Below, in pieces: positions 34,791-46,740 of a stretch of 64,000 nucleotides of DNA (its first letter is position 1; each line of letters opens with the position of its first letter). Origin of the DNA: Siphonodentalium dalli (lineage: Eukaryota > Mollusca > Scaphopoda > Gadilida > Siphonodentaliidae); assembly GCA_032622095.1 (NCBI GenBank), contig CP136065.1:114309195-114373194 (forward strand), written 5' to 3'. A program made the position numbers and the translations under genes. The notes below the pieces were generated by a model, which worked only from the letters and a program-made list of their open reading frames with translations, was not told where the DNA came from and did no database searches.

Positions 34791-35618
34791 GAAATAAGTA
34801 GTTCTGGGCGGTTTCCCGATTAATCGACAATACCCGGTTAAAATTTCAATATCGTCGGTAATATCGTCAAAACTAAAATAATCATAATATTGTCGGCTAT
34901 CAGTGGGTGCCAGCCAATCATAAGCGTATAGCCGTATACACATGCATCGTCAGTCAAAATAATAAATGGGCGAAGATACCGCCCTCTTCTAGTCTAGAAG
35001 AAACCACTCACTGCGATTGGTTAAAACCAATTATATAGAATTAGGGCTTCAAACCCGCCCAAAAATACATGGTGTCCTTGCTTGGCCGAATTCCAAAAGT
35101 TATGTACTACGTCACGTGTGTTTGGTTGGACTTGGCTAAGAGACTGAACCTCATTGTCAAATTTGTCTTGACATTTCCATTTGTCAAGCGACGCATGTCA
35201 ACATAGTTGAACATACCGAGTTAGAAAAGGATATTATAGTATAGAACACTTTTAGTTTTGGCATAGACGAGATAATGGTTTTATTAATTACCGGTAGGCC
35301 TATACATGTATACCAGAGGTTGTCAAGTCACTGGAATGAAATTGTCCGAATAGCAGAATTTAACCAATGAATTTACTTTTCATTCCGAATATCGATCGAG
35401 CATGAGGTTGTCACTTGTTGAGTGGTTGTATATGTTATTCCTGATGTCAACTTGACGAAATTAATGACAATGATGTGAATCTAGCGAACAGTGAGAAATT
35501 GTTTTCAGTTTCTAGTATCTGTTTTAAAAAAAACGCGATTATATCGTTAACCGCGGTTTTAAATATTAAAAAATCGCGGTTTTTATTTTCGTTAATATCG
35601 TCCAGCCCTAGAAATAAG
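34791..35618. mobile_element. hAT-like non-autonomous element with 8-bp target duplication
   Basis: GAAATAAG at 34791-34798 and again at 35611-35618. The element 34799-35610 (812 bp) begins TAGTTCTGGGCGG and ends CGTCCAGCCCTA, so its TIRs are TAG..CTGG.CG. An 8-bp duplication and TAGGGCTGG-type ends are hAT hallmarks. No transposase. The subterminal part is rich in ATATCG and CCGCGGTTTT. Confidence 0.8.
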
Positions 35619-35847
35619 TGTCCCTTTTTACGAGGTCCTCAGCCGTTAACAACACGGTCGTAACGTCAACGCAACGCGGTCGAAGGTTGATAACACGTTG
35701 AGTGTACATTAGGACCGCGTTGAAGTGTAACGCGGACTGCATTGAAGTTTAACGTGGACCGCTTTGAAGTTTAGCGCTTTGCTAGGGAGTCAATGTTTAG
35801 CGCTTTGCTCGGGAGTAATGTCAGCGCTGAATTGCGTTAGCCTATTT

Positions 35848-36499
35848 TGTAGTATCTTTCAATTTTGTTTTATTTACGTTCAGATTTGAATAATTCCGTG
35901 TTATTTTCCAACTCCTAGTCTCCGTTCGGACGCCGTTCAAAATAATGTCGGAAAAATATCAAAGACGGCGCAATGAATAAGCCCTTTAAGGGAAATAAGT
36001 CGTCCTGTTCCCGGTTAATAATATATAAATATGAGGAAGTATTGGAATGCCCATACATGACAGAGAATCAATAACATATTAACATCACCACCCTAATTAA
36101 ATGTCTGACATGCACAATATCAAAGGAAGATACACCTGTGAATTTTTTTGTTAGGAAGAAATTCGGAACTTTGTAGTATCTTTTAATTTTGTTTTATTTA
36201 TTTTCACATTTGAATAATTCTGTGATATTTCCCAACTCCTGGTCTCCGTTTGGATGGCGTTCAAAATGATGTTGGAAAAATATGAAAGACGGCACAATAA
36301 ATAAGCCCTTTAACAGCCTTTAAGGGAAATAAGTCGTCCTGTTCCCAGTTGATGAAATGGATACTTACCGTATGAGGAAGCATTGGAATATCCAGACATA
36401 CAGAGAATTAACATATAGGCATCACCGCCCTATTAAATGTCTGGCCACTATCAAAGGAAGACACACCTATGCATTGTTTTGAGAAAAAAATTCGGAACG
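35848..36499 (+). repeat. Two-copy tandem duplication, period about 325 bp
   Basis: 35848-36170 and 36171-36499 align throughout: 'agtatctttcaattttgttttattta', 'ccaactcct.gtctccgtt.gga', 'aagacggc.caat.aataagccctttaa', 'gggaaataagtcgtcctgttccc', 'atcaaaggaaga.acacct' and 'aaattcggaac'. Non-coding. Confidence 0.8.
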
Positions 36500-37732
36500 T
36501 CAATCTACTTGAGAGACGCCCATGTGTGCACGACAGATATTGAATATCCAAATTTGCCATACTGTCAATAAATATGGAAGACAAGCTGGTCGGAGGAGTC
36601 ATCTTCACCAAATTGCTAAACTGTAATATAATATCTTGCCCCAGAAAGATGTGGATGCAGAAAGGCATTTGACCTAAATTTAATAATAACTTCAAAAGAT
36701 GAGACAATGTCACGCGAGCGCATGGTCAAATAGAGGTTCACGATGGGGAAGTTATGGTTTTCATGCAAAACGGCACCGATCTCTGAATATTTTACCAACT
36801 TCCGACGAAAGGCTAATTAAAGTCTGAATAATCAAGTCCCGGTATTCTTGAACACTCTTTATTGTTAAATGCTATAGAATGCTACAGTTTCAGCCGACAT
36901 CGGAATTGACACAATAAAATGAGACAATCACTCAATTTGTACCTACACTGATGATCATGCAAAACTGAGAAGAAAGTTATATGTATGTGCGGTTCCGTAC
37001 ATTTATGTGTTTCAAACAGCGAAAATACTAATCTGAGACACCTGCAGCTCTGTTAATCGGTTTGCATATTCAACCCCCATCACCCTCAGAATGTTAGTTA
37101 ATACACGGAGAAGAAAGTAGCCTGATGTGTACTATTTTAATTGACTGTATTTTTGCGTGGGTGAAAACTGTTGACAATAATCGGTTTCTACATATAATCT
37201 TCCCTTCCGCATATTTCATGCAGCCTTTGACTCTGTGATAACGAACACGTGCTTGTCACTTAATCATATACAAGGGCCGGGGGCTCTCATTGGGATGTTT
37301 CTTGAAACGCGTACAATACAGAATAACAACGTTGTCAGGATAGAAGTAGGAAACATGTTATAATTTGTTACATATACACGCACTAGTTTAATCACAGAGA
37401 ATATAAAATAAGATAAGGCGAACTAAATAACATGTGTTTCCGATTTGTTGACCTAAAAACTCCAGGTAGATAAGTACATATGTTCATGTACACAAAATAT
37501 ACACAATATGTATAGAATGGCCCTTGGTCCGGGTTTACTCATTCCATGTGTAATTGTTTCTACACATTAGTTATAAGAGTGTGCGATCAACGTGATCTAC
37601 ATTTATTTATTATTATTTTTTCCAGAAAAATTCTAAATGTATATGTAAAACATTTAACACCAATCAATCATGCATTACCTGTGCCTCCCACCACGCCAAA
37701 AACATTGTATTATGTTGGCAATGTTCTATTTT
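36500..37732. other. No recognisable feature
   Basis: Intronic AT-rich sequence without a recognised repeat. Short frames on the minus strand at 36408-36798 show no family signature. Confidence 0.5.
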
Positions 37733-37985
37733 GTTGACGGTTATCTCGACTGCGTTTGTTGCGTTGAGGGTTACCTCGATCGCGTTTGTTGCGTTGAGGG
37801 TCATGCCGACCACGTTATGTTGCGTTGATGGTTACCTCGACCGCGTTGGAGTAACATTACGACCGCATTGCGTTAACACGAGAACCATGTTGATGGTAAA
37901 TGCTCAACGTGGTCTCAATGCGGTGACAGATGTGGCATGAAATACACATGTACACATCTCAATGAGTAAACAATTTTCCATTTTT

Positions 37986-38771
37986 ATGTGTACCCATACC
38001 ATAGTATGGTACACATAGTGTCAACGTCCGGATTGACCACTCGTCCGTCCGTCTGTCTGTCCGTCCGTCCGTAGACACTTCACGTGTAATGCGATAACTC
38101 AAATATTTTCTATCCAATCAGAACCAAATATTGTATATGAATTTCTCAGCCCAAAATACAGATCGAGTTCGAATATGGGTTTGATCCAAGTTTTTTTTAC
38201 CGAGTTATGGCCCTTTTTCGACTTAGAAATCATGGATTCTATGATAACTAAAAAAAAATTTATCTAATCTGAACAAAAGTTGGTATGTGAGTTTCTCAGC
38301 CCAAAATACAGATCGAGATCGAATATGGGTTTGATCAGATTACTTTAACTGAGTTATGGCCCTTTGACATAGAATTCATGCATGCTTTGATAAATCAACC
38401 ATTTTTCGTCTGATAGGAACCAAATTTGGTATGTGAGTTTCTCAATTAAAAATACAGATCGAGTTTGAATATGAGTTAGATCTGATTTTTTATACCAGAG
38501 TTATGGCCCTTTTTCAACTAAGAATTGAACAGATATGAGATTTTTATGCTTACAATATAACCATAGCAGCTAACAATTAATTACCTGTGATATCAGTTAG
38601 CTCTAAGAGAGTTTCTCAACCCAAAATACAGATAGAGTTCGAATTTGGGTTTGATCCATTTTTTTTAAACGGAGTAATGGCTTGTGGATTTTTGCGTCCA
38701 GACTGAAAATAGCTGATCACTGTCGCCAATGTGTGGGTTAAACATCTGCCGACCGTGATCGGCCTCTCGTT
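37986..38771 (+). mobile_element. Family C Helitron2-like element, complete
   Basis: 5' stem-loop after TTTTT: ATGTGTACC, CATACCATAGTAT, GGTACACAT. Then a (CCGT)n tract (38038-38072) and four core monomers of about 150 bp (AAAATACAGATCGAG near 38153, 38303, 38451 and 38623; TCGACTTAGAAA near 38218). Near the 3' end GGTTAAACAT is the inverse partner of the 5' end type ATGTTTACC, followed by a hairpin GCCGACCGTGATCGGC and the terminus CTCTCGTT. No ORF, so it depends on an enzyme supplied elsewhere. Confidence 0.75.
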
Positions 38772-39035
38772 ATGTTTACCCATACCATAGTATGGTAAAC
38801 ATAGTGTCAGTTTTTTTACGTCCGGATTGACCACTCGTCAGTCGTCCGTCTGTCTGTCCGTCCGTAGACACTTTACGCATAATGCGATAACTGAAACATT
38901 TTCTGTCTGATCGCAAAAAAATTTGGTATGCGAGTTTCTCAGCCCAAAATACAGATCAAGTTCGAATATGGGTTTGATCCAACTATTTTTAACTGAGTTG
39001 TGGCCCTTTTTCGAAAAAATATATTCACTCAGGAA
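38772..39035 (+). mobile_element. Family C Helitron2-like element, 3'-truncated, abutting the first
   Basis: Begins ATGTTTACCCATACC.. directly after the CTCTCGTT end of the preceding copy. Contains the palindrome TACCATAGTATGGTA, the (CCGT)n tract and one core monomer, then breaks into an A run at 39030. Confidence 0.75.
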
Positions 39036-40892
39036 AAAAAAAAAAAAAAAAAAAATATAATTAAATATAATTTGTTTAAATAATTAAATAAAAATTAAAG
39101 TTTACAAAATTTGAAAAACTAACACCATTATAACTCTGCCAAGGGTACCCCGAGTCACCACACTAAATTTGGTTTAAATCGGTCCAAAATCTTGTGTTAT
39201 GTACTGGTAAAAAAAATTGGAGCGACTTTAAACCCAATTCACAAATTCCATCCCATGCCTTTGGACTACTTAGCTATTGATAAGGCTATATTATTTTCTG
39301 ATGTCTCTTATGCCAATGTGCAGATAATCTGATAAAGAAAGCTACCATGGTATCTAATTTAAAATAAAGATTCAACAATATTACTGACTTCATAATCACA
39401 TTTTTTCTTTCATGCACGTTGTTGACGGCCAAGTAAAGATGTGGAATTAAAAATACCACCATTTGATAACACTTTGCATCCGGTTGTAAAGTTATTGACA
39501 CCTTTAATGTGGCTAAGTCGAGTTACGGGAAACTGGATAATGTATTTCGTTATATTTATTTTGCCACCTTTTTATCCTAATGGCCGAGGGTGATGCTGTT
39601 TGACAAAAGAGGGATTATTGATTAATTGCCACATGTACAACTCCGATCGACTAATTTCGTAAAGGTGTTGCAAATAACTTCTTTTTTGATAAATTTATGT
39701 GCACGTGTAGGCGATGTGGTGGTTGTGATTTGACAATAGATCAGTAATATTTTCCAATGATGTGAACTGCAGTATTAACATTTGATGTTGTTATATCATG
39801 TATATAACCTTATGTATAAAAATGTATACCCTTCGGTTGCGCTTTTTTTTATATATTGTTATTTTCGAGAAAGTAATTGTGGCTGATATCTTCTGGAATT
39901 CGTAAAAAGCAATTAGAAACAGTTAGCAGTTCGAATCGGGATTAATTTTGCTACTGTTGTACGGAGATGTTTACGATTTAAGAGAGCCGTAGTAACAGTC
40001 GCTAAGCGGGGCAGGGCTTAATTAACGAATTGGGTATCATGTATTGGAACTCAGGTCAGCTGTACAAGCTATAAATAAAGCAATACAATGAGAAGAGAGC
40101 AAACCTGGTGTGCAGGACAGGTAGAAGCTCTGCCACAAAAGTCATTCACCCACAGTTCTGTGCTGTTAAGTGTGTCGGTGGATTGTTTTATTTCCCCTTT
40201 GGTCTCCTTTGTGGGCTGTTTAAGGCACATTATGTAAGATTGCATACCGGTAGCTCTAATAGTCTATAGCTCACAGCTTGAATTAATATAGTAAAAACAA
40301 ACATTGTTTTGGTGGCAGAATTTCATTGTCAGAGGATGTAAATGAGTGACAGGTAATATATATATATATTATATATATATACTGGTGTTTAGTTGTAAGA
40401 GCTAAGGTTGTTTACAATTGTTCCAGTAGTCTGTTGTAACTATAAATAATCATGATAAGTAACATTATGCTCTATTTTTAACACAAAGGCAGATTTGCTT
40501 GTCTGTCTCTTCTCATTACCAAGGAAATGCCAGTTAGTGCATTATTCCCAACAGATTCAGGATGAGTATGTCAGGGAGGGGGTTGATGTCTTCAATCCTC
40601 TCTATAGTAAATGAATTTTCCCACTCAGTTATGAAAGTTTACATTGGAATGGTATATTTAATATTCAATATTCATCTGGAGGGGTTTTCAAGAAAAATAC
40701 AACACATAGAAGTAATCCTATATATTGGAGGGAAACGTTCATACTGTATACTAAGTTCAACAAATGACCTTACTTATTATGATATTATCTGAACATTTCC
40801 TGAGGGATAACTACTTGTCAATGAGTATTAAGCAAAGAAAGAGTTATCAATACTGCTAATTTAAAGATGCATAATCCAAATTAACACTCCTA
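39036..40892. other. No recognisable feature; (TA)n at about 40358
   Basis: An A run and AT-rich sequence open the stretch, and a (TA)n microsatellite lies at about 40355-40382. I see no exon-like frame with family similarity. Confidence 0.5.
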
Positions 40893-41230
40893 AGTTACTA
40901 TTTCTTTTGCTTCGGGGTGTAAAAAATATTTAATTCGAGGAACCCACCCATCAAAGCTCAAAGTGATCAGATATGGATTTTTGACGTTTGTTATTTCTCG
41001 AGATGTGCAATTATTTGTGGCCCAGAAAAACATTGTCAAACGTACGGTCTCAGACAAAATTGCGGATGAAGATGGATAACTCTAAAATCAAGTGGTAATA
41101 TGGCCAAATTTCATGATACTCAAGTGATAATACATATACGGCCATATTTCATTGAACAAAATGTTGATAAATAACATGTTTTGGAAAATTTGATACCATA
41201 GTTGGAGTCACTGTGGTTAGCAATATTTTG
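40893..41230 (+). mobile_element. TTAA foldback MITE relative, fragment
   Basis: Matches the middle of the MITE at 41382-42806 and more distantly the 13459-15581 family ('tactatttcttttgcttcgggg', 'aaaaatattt.attcgag', 'catcaaagctcaaagtgat', 'gatggataactctaaaatcaagtggtaat'). It supplies the uninterrupted version of the site invaded at 41468 (GGATTTTTGACGTTTGTTA, about 40975-40994). Confidence 0.7.
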
Positions 41231-41381
41231 TTGCAATTAATCGATTCTGATTCTCATTAGCTGGTGCTCTGTTATTTTTCTTTTCAGCGTCTGTTTTTCG
41301 AAGTTTTGGAACAGTTTATCCTACCATTGTGTATTATAATTGGAAAATATTGCCTTTACTTGATCGATGGGCATTGGAATT

Positions 41382-42806
41382 TTAAAGGTACTCAACCAGT
41401 AAAAATTATTTGTGTCGAGTCGAGGAACCCACCCATCAAAGCTTAGAGTGATGAGATATTGATTTTTATACCCCCACTTTCGAAGAAAATGGGGGGTATA
41501 CTGGATTGACTGCGTCTGTCCGTCACACTTTCTCCCTCCGTGTGTCCGTCGTACCGTCCGTCCGTCCGTCCGACCTCATAACTCGAACAACTATGAACCA
41601 ATTTCAATAATTTTTTGTATGCAATCTCCTTAGGACTGCCTCTCCGCATGATGCTAATTGTGGTTCGGAAAATTTCGCACTTTTTCGGTTTCCGGATGAT
41701 ATCTCAAGTTTGGATCCTTTAATTGCATATACCGTTTTTTTGTAGATCAGTCATATCAAGATACAGGATGAGTTCGAATTTGAGTTTGATCCGATGATTT
41801 TTTCTAGAGTAATGGACTTTTTTCGACTTAGAAAATTAAATTTTTTCCTTTTTTTTTTTGGTTTCCAGATGATAACTAAAGTTTGGACTGTTCAATTGAA
41901 AATGGCGTTTTTGTGTGAGTCAATGATATCAAAATACAGTCAAGTTCGAATTTGAGTTTGATCCGATGATTTTTCTCAGAGTTATGGGCTTTTCGACTTA
42001 GAAAATTCAATTTTTCTTGTTTTCCGGATGATAACTCAAGTTTGGATTGTTTAATTGGAAAGTTTTTTTTGTGGGTTGTTCATATCAAAATACAGGTCAA
42101 GTTCGAATTTGAGTTTGATCCAATGATTTTTCCCAAAGTTATGGGCCTTTCGACTTTGAAATTTTGTTTTATATAATTTTATGTTTTTCTGTATGAGGGT
42201 ACCTTCATGGTGTAATCAACTCCTCCTACAGTTTTGATCGTAGATATTTGAAACTTCCTTTTTTTTTGGATGCTATCACACTCGACAAAAGCCATCTTAG
42301 ATGTTAAGGTTGCGTTTCATTTTCTACCCTTTTTTTTGTTTCTGCAATCATTCGAACAAATATGAACCAATATCAAAATTATTAATCCAAATTTTTCTTT
42401 AAAGTCAAAAATCTTTTTTGTTGGGTTTACGGATAATGCGGGTTAAATTTGCCACGGTGGGGGTATGCTAGCTCTCGAGTGCACACCTCTTGTTGAAGTT
42501 TGTTATTTCTCGATATGTGTAATAATATGTGGCCCAGAAACGGAGGGTCTCGGACAAAATTTGCGAATGAAGATGGATAACTCTAAAATCAAGTGGTAAT
42601 ACGTCAATTTTTTTAATACTTTAGTGATAATACAGCCATATTTTGTTGAACAAAATGTTGATAAATAACAAGTTTTGGGAAATTTGATACCAAAGTTGGT
42701 TAGCATTATTTTGTTGCAATAAATCAATTCTGATAACTAATGCATATTTTTAAGAAATGTTGTTGTTGTATCTTGATGACATGGGGATCGTATTGAGTAC
42801 CTTTAA
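41382..42806 (+). mobile_element. TTAA foldback MITE relative, split by a family A insertion
   Basis: TTAA 41382-41385 then AGGTACTCAACCAG. The right end 'cgtattgagtacct' is followed by TTAA 42803-42806. Without the 1027-bp insert it is about 398 bp. The insertion point falls in 'gattttt|gaagtttgtt', matched by the unoccupied 40893-41230 relative. Confidence 0.8.
41468..42494 (+). mobile_element. Family A Helitron2-like element, complete, nested
   Basis: 5' stem-loop ATACCCCCAC..GTATACTGG (41468-41503), CCGTCCGTCCGTCCG (41546-41574), then core monomers about 160 bp apart (TCGACTTAGAAAATT near 41829 and 41994; degenerate near 42153). At the 3' end GTGGGGGTAT is the inverse of the 5' start, followed by the hairpin GCTCTCGAGTGC and the terminus ACACCTCTTGTT. 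Both boundaries follow from the host MITE: no target base is duplicated. Its cores resemble those of family C rather than those of the 61967 copy. Confidence 0.8.
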
Positions 42807-43439
42807 AGGAACAGGTCATTATAAAAATTAATGGAAATAGGTCAGTGATCCAGAGTTGTGTTTGTCATAATGAATGATTGAGTAGACTTTCTACGCTGTC
42901 AAATTTGTCCCAAATCAAGATCAAATGTAAGTCAGTGTGACTGATCATTGTGTCCTCCAGTAAAATAACATTAAGAAGCAATGAAAAATACCTGTAGTTA
43001 TTCATCTGTGTTTGGATACTTAAACCACACTGCATCATAATACTGGCTTGTCAATGAGTGTTGATATCTTTGGTGTTCAATGGGCAAAGGGCCGTACAAT
43101 AGCTCAGGTTATTTTGCACTGGATGCTTTCACACACATGTAGTTTAAAATATGTGTATACCAAACAGTCACTGTAGCTTACACGTGTACCTGTGTATGCA
43201 AGCTGATGTTTTTCAAGTGTATTGATTTAAAATTCTAAACTATATCAGCTGACTATATAGAGCATTTCAGTGTGTGTGTGTGTGATGTCGGATTTTATAC
43301 CATCTACCTAGGATACTCGATGAGTTCTTAATATAAGATTTAGGTATATATGGAGTTCTTTTTGAAGAATGGTATATTCTGTCAGCTCTGGGAGTAATGA
43401 CGTTTTGTTAAATTTCTCTAATTAAATTTAATCTTGGAA
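42807..43439. other. No recognisable feature
   Basis: Intronic sequence with a short (GT)n at about 43270. No repeat family recognised. Confidence 0.5.
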
Positions 43440-43750
43440 AGAAATTTGCTCAAGAATGTTTTATCCTTCTCCAGATTCATAGGTCCTAATGAGTTAATAT
43501 TCGGTGTAGATGTTCCCTTCTAATAGTTGACTGGTATTCAGATTTGTTCAAATGGGGTCATTGGGTCAAATAGGGATGGGAGCCAGACATAACTCTTTCC
43601 GTCCATAGTAATTATTAAAACATTCTCTTCTCAAGAACAATCAGAGCTATTTAACTTATATTTGGTATTGAGGGTCCTTGGGTGACTGGGATTCAGATTT
43701 TTTCAAATGGGGTCACAGGTCTTAATACCTGTAGGTAAACAAAATGTCGA
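43440..43750 (+). mobile_element. Family D fragment (core monomers)
   Basis: Two diverged monomers with 'gactgg.attcagatt..ttcaaatggggtca' (about 43530 and 43685) and 'caagaacaatcagagctatttaactta'. These match 55020-55460. No 5' stem-loop or 3' hairpin remains. Confidence 0.55.
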
Positions 43751-43781
43751 TTATAATTTAATTTTTAAATGTTTTATTTAT

Positions 43782-44050
43782 TTAAAGGCACGGATGGCCT
43801 TGGTTGTAGGTTATACTTTGGAAATAAAAGTTACCAAATTCTGAATTTCCTCAAGAATGTACTAATAGGATAGTATAATGATAGTATGAACACTTTGTGT
43901 TAACCGAGCATTTGTTTACCTGTATTTACAGCACGTAAAGAGTGCGTATCTGAATTATCAATACTGCCATTGATGTTTGTATGTTTATCTGAATGCCATC
44001 ATGTAAATATAACGTGTAATACATGTAACATCAACTTGAGAAAGCCTAAG
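43782..44050. mobile_element. Left-end fragment of TTAA element
   Basis: 'TTTAAAGGCACGGATGGCCTTGG' at 43783 resembles the left end at 3328, and 'aagagcg' / 'gtttacctg..acagcacgtaaagagtgcg' resembles its interior. The right end is not seen. Confidence 0.45.
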
Positions 44051-44869
44051 GACGAAGCTAATCAGTTCTATGGTGTCATTTAAAGAAAACATGAGTCTTA
44101 CATGACATCTGACGTACAATCAGCAATTATGTAAATATTTAACCTATCATTTTTATCAGATTAAACATAAAAAATCATGCACCAAATTGAGTCATACATT
44201 CAGGATTGTTGAAAGTAAATATTTTAGAACATAAGAATTTCCAACCCTATAATGTTTGGACATAGATTGTGTGCTTGCTTGAATAGCAAGAAGACACCTC
44301 TTCACAGGGATGGGGACGAGGTGCTAGTGAATTATTTCTGATCCAGGCTGTGTCCATTGTAGGTTTTATTGAACTATGAATTTATATATTTGTACCAGTC
44401 TTGATTCTCATGCCTGTGAGTGCTGCAACATATTGTACACTGTAGAATACCAAACGCATAATAAGATCCAACTTAACTCCGCTTCTATTAAAACGCCTCT
44501 CCTATGATTCCTAATATATCAGTATATAAAATTTATCAAGATGCTGGCTCAGTATGAGTGTTCTTTTCTTCAATGTGCATGAACAAATCTCTCATTTATG
44601 AATGGTAGGAGTTTTGGTGTAAAACTCTCATTTATGAATAGTAGGAGTTTTGGTGTTGACTTCTTCAATGCCAAGTGTTGGATGTCATGTCCCGGTGTGT
44701 TGAGCAATTCAGGTCATGGCCATTATGCAGTGGGAAAATATAATAGAGATGTGAAAATGCTGTTTAGTAGTCACCCATAGGAACTCTTTTATCACAAACG
44801 CCTTGAATTAATATTGACTGATCACGGTTCCATTGAAGTACAAGTACATGCAGGTCCATACTCATTTTT
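44051..44869. other. No gene; one small direct repeat
   Basis: 'ctcatttatgaat.gtaggagttttggtgt' occurs twice (about 44592 and 44627). Otherwise nothing recognisable. Confidence 0.5.
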
Positions 44870-45145
44870 AGCTCAACTTGTCAAGATTGAGCTATTGCCA
44901 TGGGTTGGTATCCATTGTGCATGAGTGTGTGTGTACGTCCGTCAACAATTTCCATTTGGTCTGATAATTATGAAATTTGTCATGGATGTTGACATTGACA
45001 TGTTTATGGGAATGATTCATTTTGGACTCATAATCCAAAAAAACACATGGCTGCCATAAGTGCCATTGACCATCTTCAATCCATTAGGTGCAGGTTACAG
45101 ATCATACCGTTTGTCTGAACATCATGAAATTATTCATGGAGCAGG
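44870..45145 (+). mobile_element. Family B fragment, 5' part
   Basis: AGCTCAACTTGTCAAGATTGAGCT after TTTTT, then ATTGCCATGG, a (GT)n tract, ACGTCCGTCAACAATTTCC and one core monomer. It breaks at 45145; a possible continuation resumes at 47190. Confidence 0.65.
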
Positions 45146-46104
45146 GTTTGTATGCAAAATGAAAAGTGCTTAAATTTGGACCCACTCCTTTAAATGTGCT
45201 TAAATAGATTTATTCCTTTAAAAGTACTTAAAATTAAACCACAATCCTTGGAAGTCCTCAAATCCGCTTAAAATGGTTCGCATGGGTCAATTTATTGGAA
45301 CTCTGAAGCAAAAACTAGAAGCCACGATGTCGTTCAGCCAATAATATTGGCGATATCGGTTTAATACTATAAATAACAATCCAGATTTCCCACCTACGCA
45401 AAACGTCGTTAGTGCATGTTGTCACTTGCCAGCATGCACAGTCTCAACCATTAGTGGAGTTTAACACCTTTCCAAAGGTCAGACACACTGAATACAGACT
45501 TGGCTGTTCCAATATTAGTTTTTTAACCACCACTTATCCAGGTGAAATCATACCCTGATTTTTCCAAGAAAAATTGGGAGTATATTGGATATTGGGGGGG
45601 GGGGTGTATATTGATATTACTAGATGAATGGATCTCATAGATGGGGATTCACATTTGTTCTAATAGGGCCAGAGATAAGAGATATAACTCCTCTATGCTG
45701 TTTGGTACTGGTATAATAATATTGATTTCTATGCAGCATTGGGGGGGGGGGCCAATGTTTGAGGAAATGGGGAGGGATTGTAGAGGGGTGGAGATTTGAC
45801 CCCCTACTTTGATAAAAATTTAAACAATTAAAAATTTCATGCCTGATACTACATTAGGGGGGGGGGGGGGGGGGGCGGTGTCAGGTTGGTAATTTTCAAA
45901 CGTTTGAGAGCTTGAAGTACTGGCACCAGTCGTAAAATTCAACCTAAGGCGGGATGTACAAAAGGATTTTTGTGAACTTAGTACTGTGGTATGGTTGTCT
46001 TCTTTAAAAGGTAAGAGGTTGGAGATTTGTCAGTGGTGTGTAATTAGAAATTTCAAGGTGAAGAGCCCTGCTCATCTGAGAACTTACAGCTATGACCATG
46101 TTTA
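45146..46104. mobile_element. Decayed repeat sequence with G runs, family D 3' part
   Basis: 45590-45880 contains G runs (45594, 45740 and 45856-45876) and family D-like phrases. 45905-46104 matches 55480-55710 ('gtaaaattc.aacctaag', 'tgtac.aaaagga.tttt', 'agctatg.c..tgttt'). The left part (45146-45590) is unassigned. Confidence 0.45.
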
Positions 46105-46740
46105 GGGAGCTTGTCCAATTCCGACGGAATTTCCGTAGGAAATCGGTGTTTCCGATGGATATTTCCGATCTCCGATACCGATGGCAATCAGAGTTTTTGT
46201 ATCAGTATAAAACTCGGAGATTTTTCGCGGTGTCGTCGGTAAAATCATCCGATTCAATCGGAGTTTTATATCAGAGTTCCCGTTCTTCAAGTGCGGTATG
46301 TTTTGGAAAACTCCGATCCCATGTTTTTCGTGGGAGCTTTTAATAAATCGTCGTTTCGGTTCTTCGTGTATATTGTTTATATACCAAACACAACAGAGAA
46401 AGACATGTAACATGTTACGTCCATTCTAAACGACTCGGCCATTTCCGCTTCGCTGAGGAAATAACCTCCACATAAATAGAAACCAAATCACATCGCCGTT
46501 TTGATATCGGAGAAAACTCCGATGAAATCTGATAAAATCGGAGTTTTAACATCGTAGTTTTCATATCGGAGAAAAACTCTGATTTCATCGGAGTTTTGTT
46601 CAGTGTTCATCGGAATTTTCACCGGAATTGATCGGAGTTCTTGATCGGAGAAAAAACTCCGATCTAAGAAATTCCGATGATGGAAGGAGAAATTTCCGAT
46701 CACCGACGGAAATTCCGTCGGAATTGGACAAGGTCCCTTA
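46102..46740. mobile_element. 633-bp PIF/Harbinger-like MITE with TTA duplication
   Basis: TTA 46102-46104, GGGAGCTTGTCCAATTCCG. The right end CGGAATTGGACAAGGTCCC is followed by TTA 46738-46740. TIRs continue through GACGGAATTTCCGT. The interior is packed with ATCGGAG / CTCCGAT repeats in both orientations, about ten in all. It lies inside a family D copy; the paralog at 55695-55715 has the site without insertion. The open frames on both strands follow from the repeat. Confidence 0.85.

Larger units (their letters stand above)
35640..37925. repeat. Inverted pair of GACCGCGTTG minisatellite arrays
   Basis: Left array, 35640-35830: units like 'cgcggtcg', 'gaccgcgttgaagt' and 'tttagcgctttgct', of about 25-30 bp. 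Right array, 37733-37925: 'gcgttgagggttacctcgaccgcgtttgtt' repeated about five times. The right array read in reverse resembles the left one, so these may be the subterminal parts of one 2.3-kb element. The ends are not defined. Confidence 0.45.

Noticed and set aside
39920-39960. GTTCGAATC box suggesting a tRNA T-loop
   Set aside because: No matching acceptor stem, D arm or anticodon arm at the right distance.
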